In this document: positions 62,153-64,000 of the stretch, one piece after another
How positions within the stretch are numbered: position 1 is the stretch's first letter
Layout: every line of letters starts with the position of its first letter
Source of the DNA: Micromonospora endolithica
Lineage (GTDB): Bacteria; Actinomycetota; Actinomycetes; Mycobacteriales; Micromonosporaceae
Assembly: GCF_003626595.1 (NCBI RefSeq)
Contig: NZ_RBAK01000003.1
Span: 186,001-250,000 of the forward strand
DNA length: 64,000 nucleotides
Reading direction: 5' to 3'
Position numbers and translations under genes: made by a program
The notes under the pieces: model-generated
The model's input: only the letters and a program-made list of their open reading frames with translations
Databases searched by the model: none
What the model was told of the DNA's origin: nothing

Positions 62153-63442
62153 TCAGGTTCCGGCCGTCCCGGGCGGTCGCCAGCGGCGGCGGGCGCCGCG
62201 CGGCACCACGAGCGCCAACAGCACCGCCGTCGCGACCAGCGCGCCGCTGATCCCGGCCAGCGCCAGCGCCCGGTGCCGGGCCGTCGCGCGTCGCGCCTGC
62301 CGAGCCAGCACGGCCGGATCGGCGCGGTCGTCGGCCAGTGCGGCGGCCGGCCGCAACCCGCCGGGCGCTCCGCCCCCGACGTCGGTGATCGCCCGGTACG
62401 GGTTCAGCACCCCCACGCCGTACGCGCCGCCCGCCCGGTCGCCCGGCGCCGGGTCGGTGCTGGCCACGATCCGTTGGGCCACCTGGGCGGCGTTCAGCTC
62501 CGGCCGGTACTCCCGCAGCAGCGCCGCCGTGCCGGCGACGAAGGGCACCGCGTAGGAGGTCCCCTCGGCGCGCAGGTGACCCTGTCGGGGGGCGGCCATC
62601 AGCACGTCGCCTCCCGGGGCCACCAGGTCGACGTACGGGCCGGTCTGCGAGAAGGGTGAGCGGACCCCGTCCGCCCCGATCGCGCCGACGCCCAGCACCC
62701 CGTCGTACGCGGCCGGGAAGGGGCGGGGGTTCCCGTTCTCGTGCAGGTTGCCCGCCGCGGCGACCACCACCACGTCCCGGTCCACCGCGTGCGCGATCGC
62801 GGCCCGCACGGCCGGATCGTCGGCGTACAGGACGACGGACAGGTTCAGCACGTCGGCGCCCCGGTCCACCGCCCAGCGGATCGCGCGGGCGAAGTCGCCG
62901 GCGCTGACCGTACGCCCCGACTCCCGGCCGTCGACCACCTGCTGCTCGCTGACGCGCACCGGGAGGATCCGGGCGTCCGGCGCCAGCCCCCGGAAGGCCA
63001 CCCCCGGGCGGGGCGCGGCCGCGATGATGCTCGCCACCCCGGTGCCGTGGCCGGCGCAGTCCCGGGTGCCGTCGCCGCCCGGGTCGAGCAGGTCGTCGCC
63101 GGTGAGGACCCGCCCGGCGAGCTGCGGGTGCGCCCGGTCCACGCCGGAGTCGACGACCGCCACGGTCACCCCGGCTCCGGTGGCCAGCGGCGCCAGCCGT
63201 TCCGGTGCGTACCGCTGCTGGGCCCAGGGGGTCCCGGTGACCGGACGGGACGGGGCGAGGGGTGTCGCGCAACCCGGCGCCCGCCCGCCGGCCAGGGTGG
63301 GGCGGTCCGGTGTCGGTCCGGTCCGGGTGGCGGGGTTCGACCCGGCGCCGCCGGCCGGACCGGAGGGCGGAAGCGCCGCAACGACCGCCGCGAGGGCCGT
63401 CGCGAGGACCACCAGAACGGTGTGGGCGGGGGACCGGGACAT
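62153..63442 (-). CDS. mycP: mycosin (MycP), subtilisin-like protease of the type VII system
   Basis: A 429-residue serine protease anchored at its C-terminus. The N-terminal signal segment is HTVLVVLATALAAVVAALPP. Catalytic Asp in VAVVDSGVDRAHP (about 95), His in DCAGHGTGVASI (about 130), Ser in GTSYAVPFVAGTAALL. An oxyanion-hole asparagine lies in AAAGNLHENGNPRPFP. One helix, ALAGISGALVATAVLLALVV, spans the membrane before a basic tail. Mycosins are needed for ESX stability and trim substrates. ATG 63442 has GGAGG 8 bases upstream; an earlier in-frame GTG at 63616 adds 58 unlike residues. Confidence 0.92.
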   Translation of the reverse strand: MSRSPAHTVLVVLATALAAVVAALPPSGPAGGAGSNPATRTGPTPDRPTLAGGRAPGCATPLAPSRPVTGTPWAQQRYAPERLAPLATGAGVTVAVVDSGVDRAHPQLAGRVLTGDDLLDPGGDGTRDCAGHGTGVASIIAAAPRPGVAFRGLAPDARILPVRVSEQQVVDGRESGRTVSAGDFARAIRWAVDRGADVLNLSVVLYADDPAVRAAIAHAVDRDVVVVAAAGNLHENGNPRPFPAAYDGVLGVGAIGADGVRSPFSQTGPYVDLVAPGGDVLMAAPRQGHLRAEGTSYAVPFVAGTAALLREYRPELNAAQVAQRIVASTDPAPGDRAGGAYGVGVLNPYRAITDVGGGAPGGLRPAAALADDRADPAVLARQARRATARHRALALAGISGALVATAVLLALVVPRGARRRWRPPGTAGT

Positions 63443-63593
63443 CGACCGCCTCCGTATCGTGTCGACTCCGGAACGGGATGTTATCGCCTTCGGGCGAACC
63501 GGGCGTCCCGCGCCCGGCCAAACATTGTGATCTTGATCTGACCTTGTAGGTTGTACGCGATGCCTGTGGCTGTTCTCGGAAGGAGAGGTGGCC

Positions 63594-64000
63594 GTGACCG
63601 AATGGGAGCCGGCCACGGAGGCCGAGGCGGCGATGCGCGACGCGTTGCACGCGAATGACCAGCAGCTCTACTTCCGCGTCCTGGCCCGTACGGACCTCTT
63701 CCTGCCGGTCTCCGCACCGGCCCTGCCCGGCCAGCCGCCGCCCGGCTGGGGCACCTGGACCACCGGTGGCCGCACGCACGTGCTGGCCTTCACGTCGGCC
63801 GCCACCATGCGGTCCTGCCTCGGGGAGAACGCCGGCACCAGCCGCCGCGTCCCTTACCCGGACCTGGCCGAGGAGTGGCCCGACCAGGAGTGGTGGCTGG
63901 CGGTCAACCCGGGCCTGCCGATCGAGGGCTACCTGCCGGCGTGGTTCGTCGCGCAGCTCTCCCGGGGTGACGTCCGGCTGCCGGGCCGCACCCTGGGCGC
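63594..64000 (+). CDS. SseB-domain protein (3' end cut by window)
   Basis: The frame from GTG 63594 stays open for 135 codons to the edge. GGAGAGG lies 7 bases upstream. It starts TEWEPATEAEAAMRDALHANDQQLYFRVLARTDLFLPVSAP, then has HVLAFTSAATMRSCLGENAGTSRRVPYPDL and LAVNPGLPIEGYLPAWFVAQL. These match the SseB N-terminal-like domain (PF07179) as I remember it. Such proteins occur in actinobacterial ESX loci. It is divergent from mycP, with an AT-richer region (63520-63575) holding the likely promoters. Confidence 0.8.
   Translation, partial: MTEWEPATEAEAAMRDALHANDQQLYFRVLARTDLFLPVSAPALPGQPPPGWGTWTTGGRTHVLAFTSAATMRSCLGENAGTSRRVPYPDLAEEWPDQEWWLAVNPGLPIEGYLPAWFVAQLSRGDVRLPGRTLG

Overview
The window is high-GC actinobacterial DNA. 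Codon use, GTG starts with 4-base GTGA overlaps, proline-rich surface proteins, a futalosine-route menaquinone set and a type VII secretion locus all point to a filamentous actinomycete. Overall it looks most like the Micromonosporaceae (Micromonospora or a close relative). No tRNA, rRNA or CRISPR array was seen, and no complete insertion sequence.

Layout. 1-6213: a glycolipid-binding-domain protein (partial), a DEAD-box RNA helicase with a repetitive YGDRP tail, a proline-rich membrane protein and an NlpC/P60 cell-wall hydrolase, all on the minus strand. 6452-8478: mqnE and two small membrane proteins. 8675-13703: a secreted M14 carboxypeptidase, then a cobalamin riboswitch driving a btuFCD-like B12 transporter. 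13722-18372: a VOC protein, then a minus-strand operon of a HelD-like RNA polymerase recycling ATPase coupled to an ABC exporter. 18631-19970: a probable ADP-ribosyltransferase toxin with a WXG-like N-terminus and a coupled small partner. 20054-22933: mqnA, a long inverted repeat, and two tandem class A beta-lactamase-like serine hydrolases. 23298-26968: paaABCDE (phenylacetyl-CoA epoxidase). 27238-33843: mqnC, two LPVTG surface proteins, menG, a small protein and a geranylgeranyl-reductase-type flavoprotein preceded by a near-consensus Rex operator. 33979-50285: a complete nuoABCDEFGHIJKLMN complex I operon. 50383-51468: a long-chain polyprenyl diphosphate synthase. 51532-58737: an MFS/IclR divergent pair, a PhoX-family phosphatase, an ECF sigma/anti-sigma pair, RarD and a GNAT acetyltransferase. 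58802-64000: a holin-like membrane protein and part of an ESX/T7SS locus (eccE, two WXG100 proteins, mycosin, SseB-domain protein).

How the genes fit together. The central theme is menaquinone respiration. MqnA, MqnE and MqnC build the naphthoquinone head (MqnB, MqnD and the prenyltransferase are not in the window). The polyprenyl synthase makes the side chain, MenG methylates, the reductase probably saturates the tail, and Nuo feeds electrons into the pool. The Rex site suggests control by NADH/NAD+ ratio. The second theme is cell-surface and secretion biology: ESX genes, a candidate ESX effector toxin about 40 kb away, LPVTG proteins, an NlpC/P60 hydrolase and beta-lactamase-like proteins.

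The least conventional observations are the ART toxin with its coupled 85-codon partner, two tiny cistrons that bridge nuoL-nuoM and nuoM-nuoN with start/stop overlaps at both ends, an apparent ATC start codon for the ECF sigma factor, and several family-type palindromic repeats. Family assignments come from reading the translations. No database search was run.
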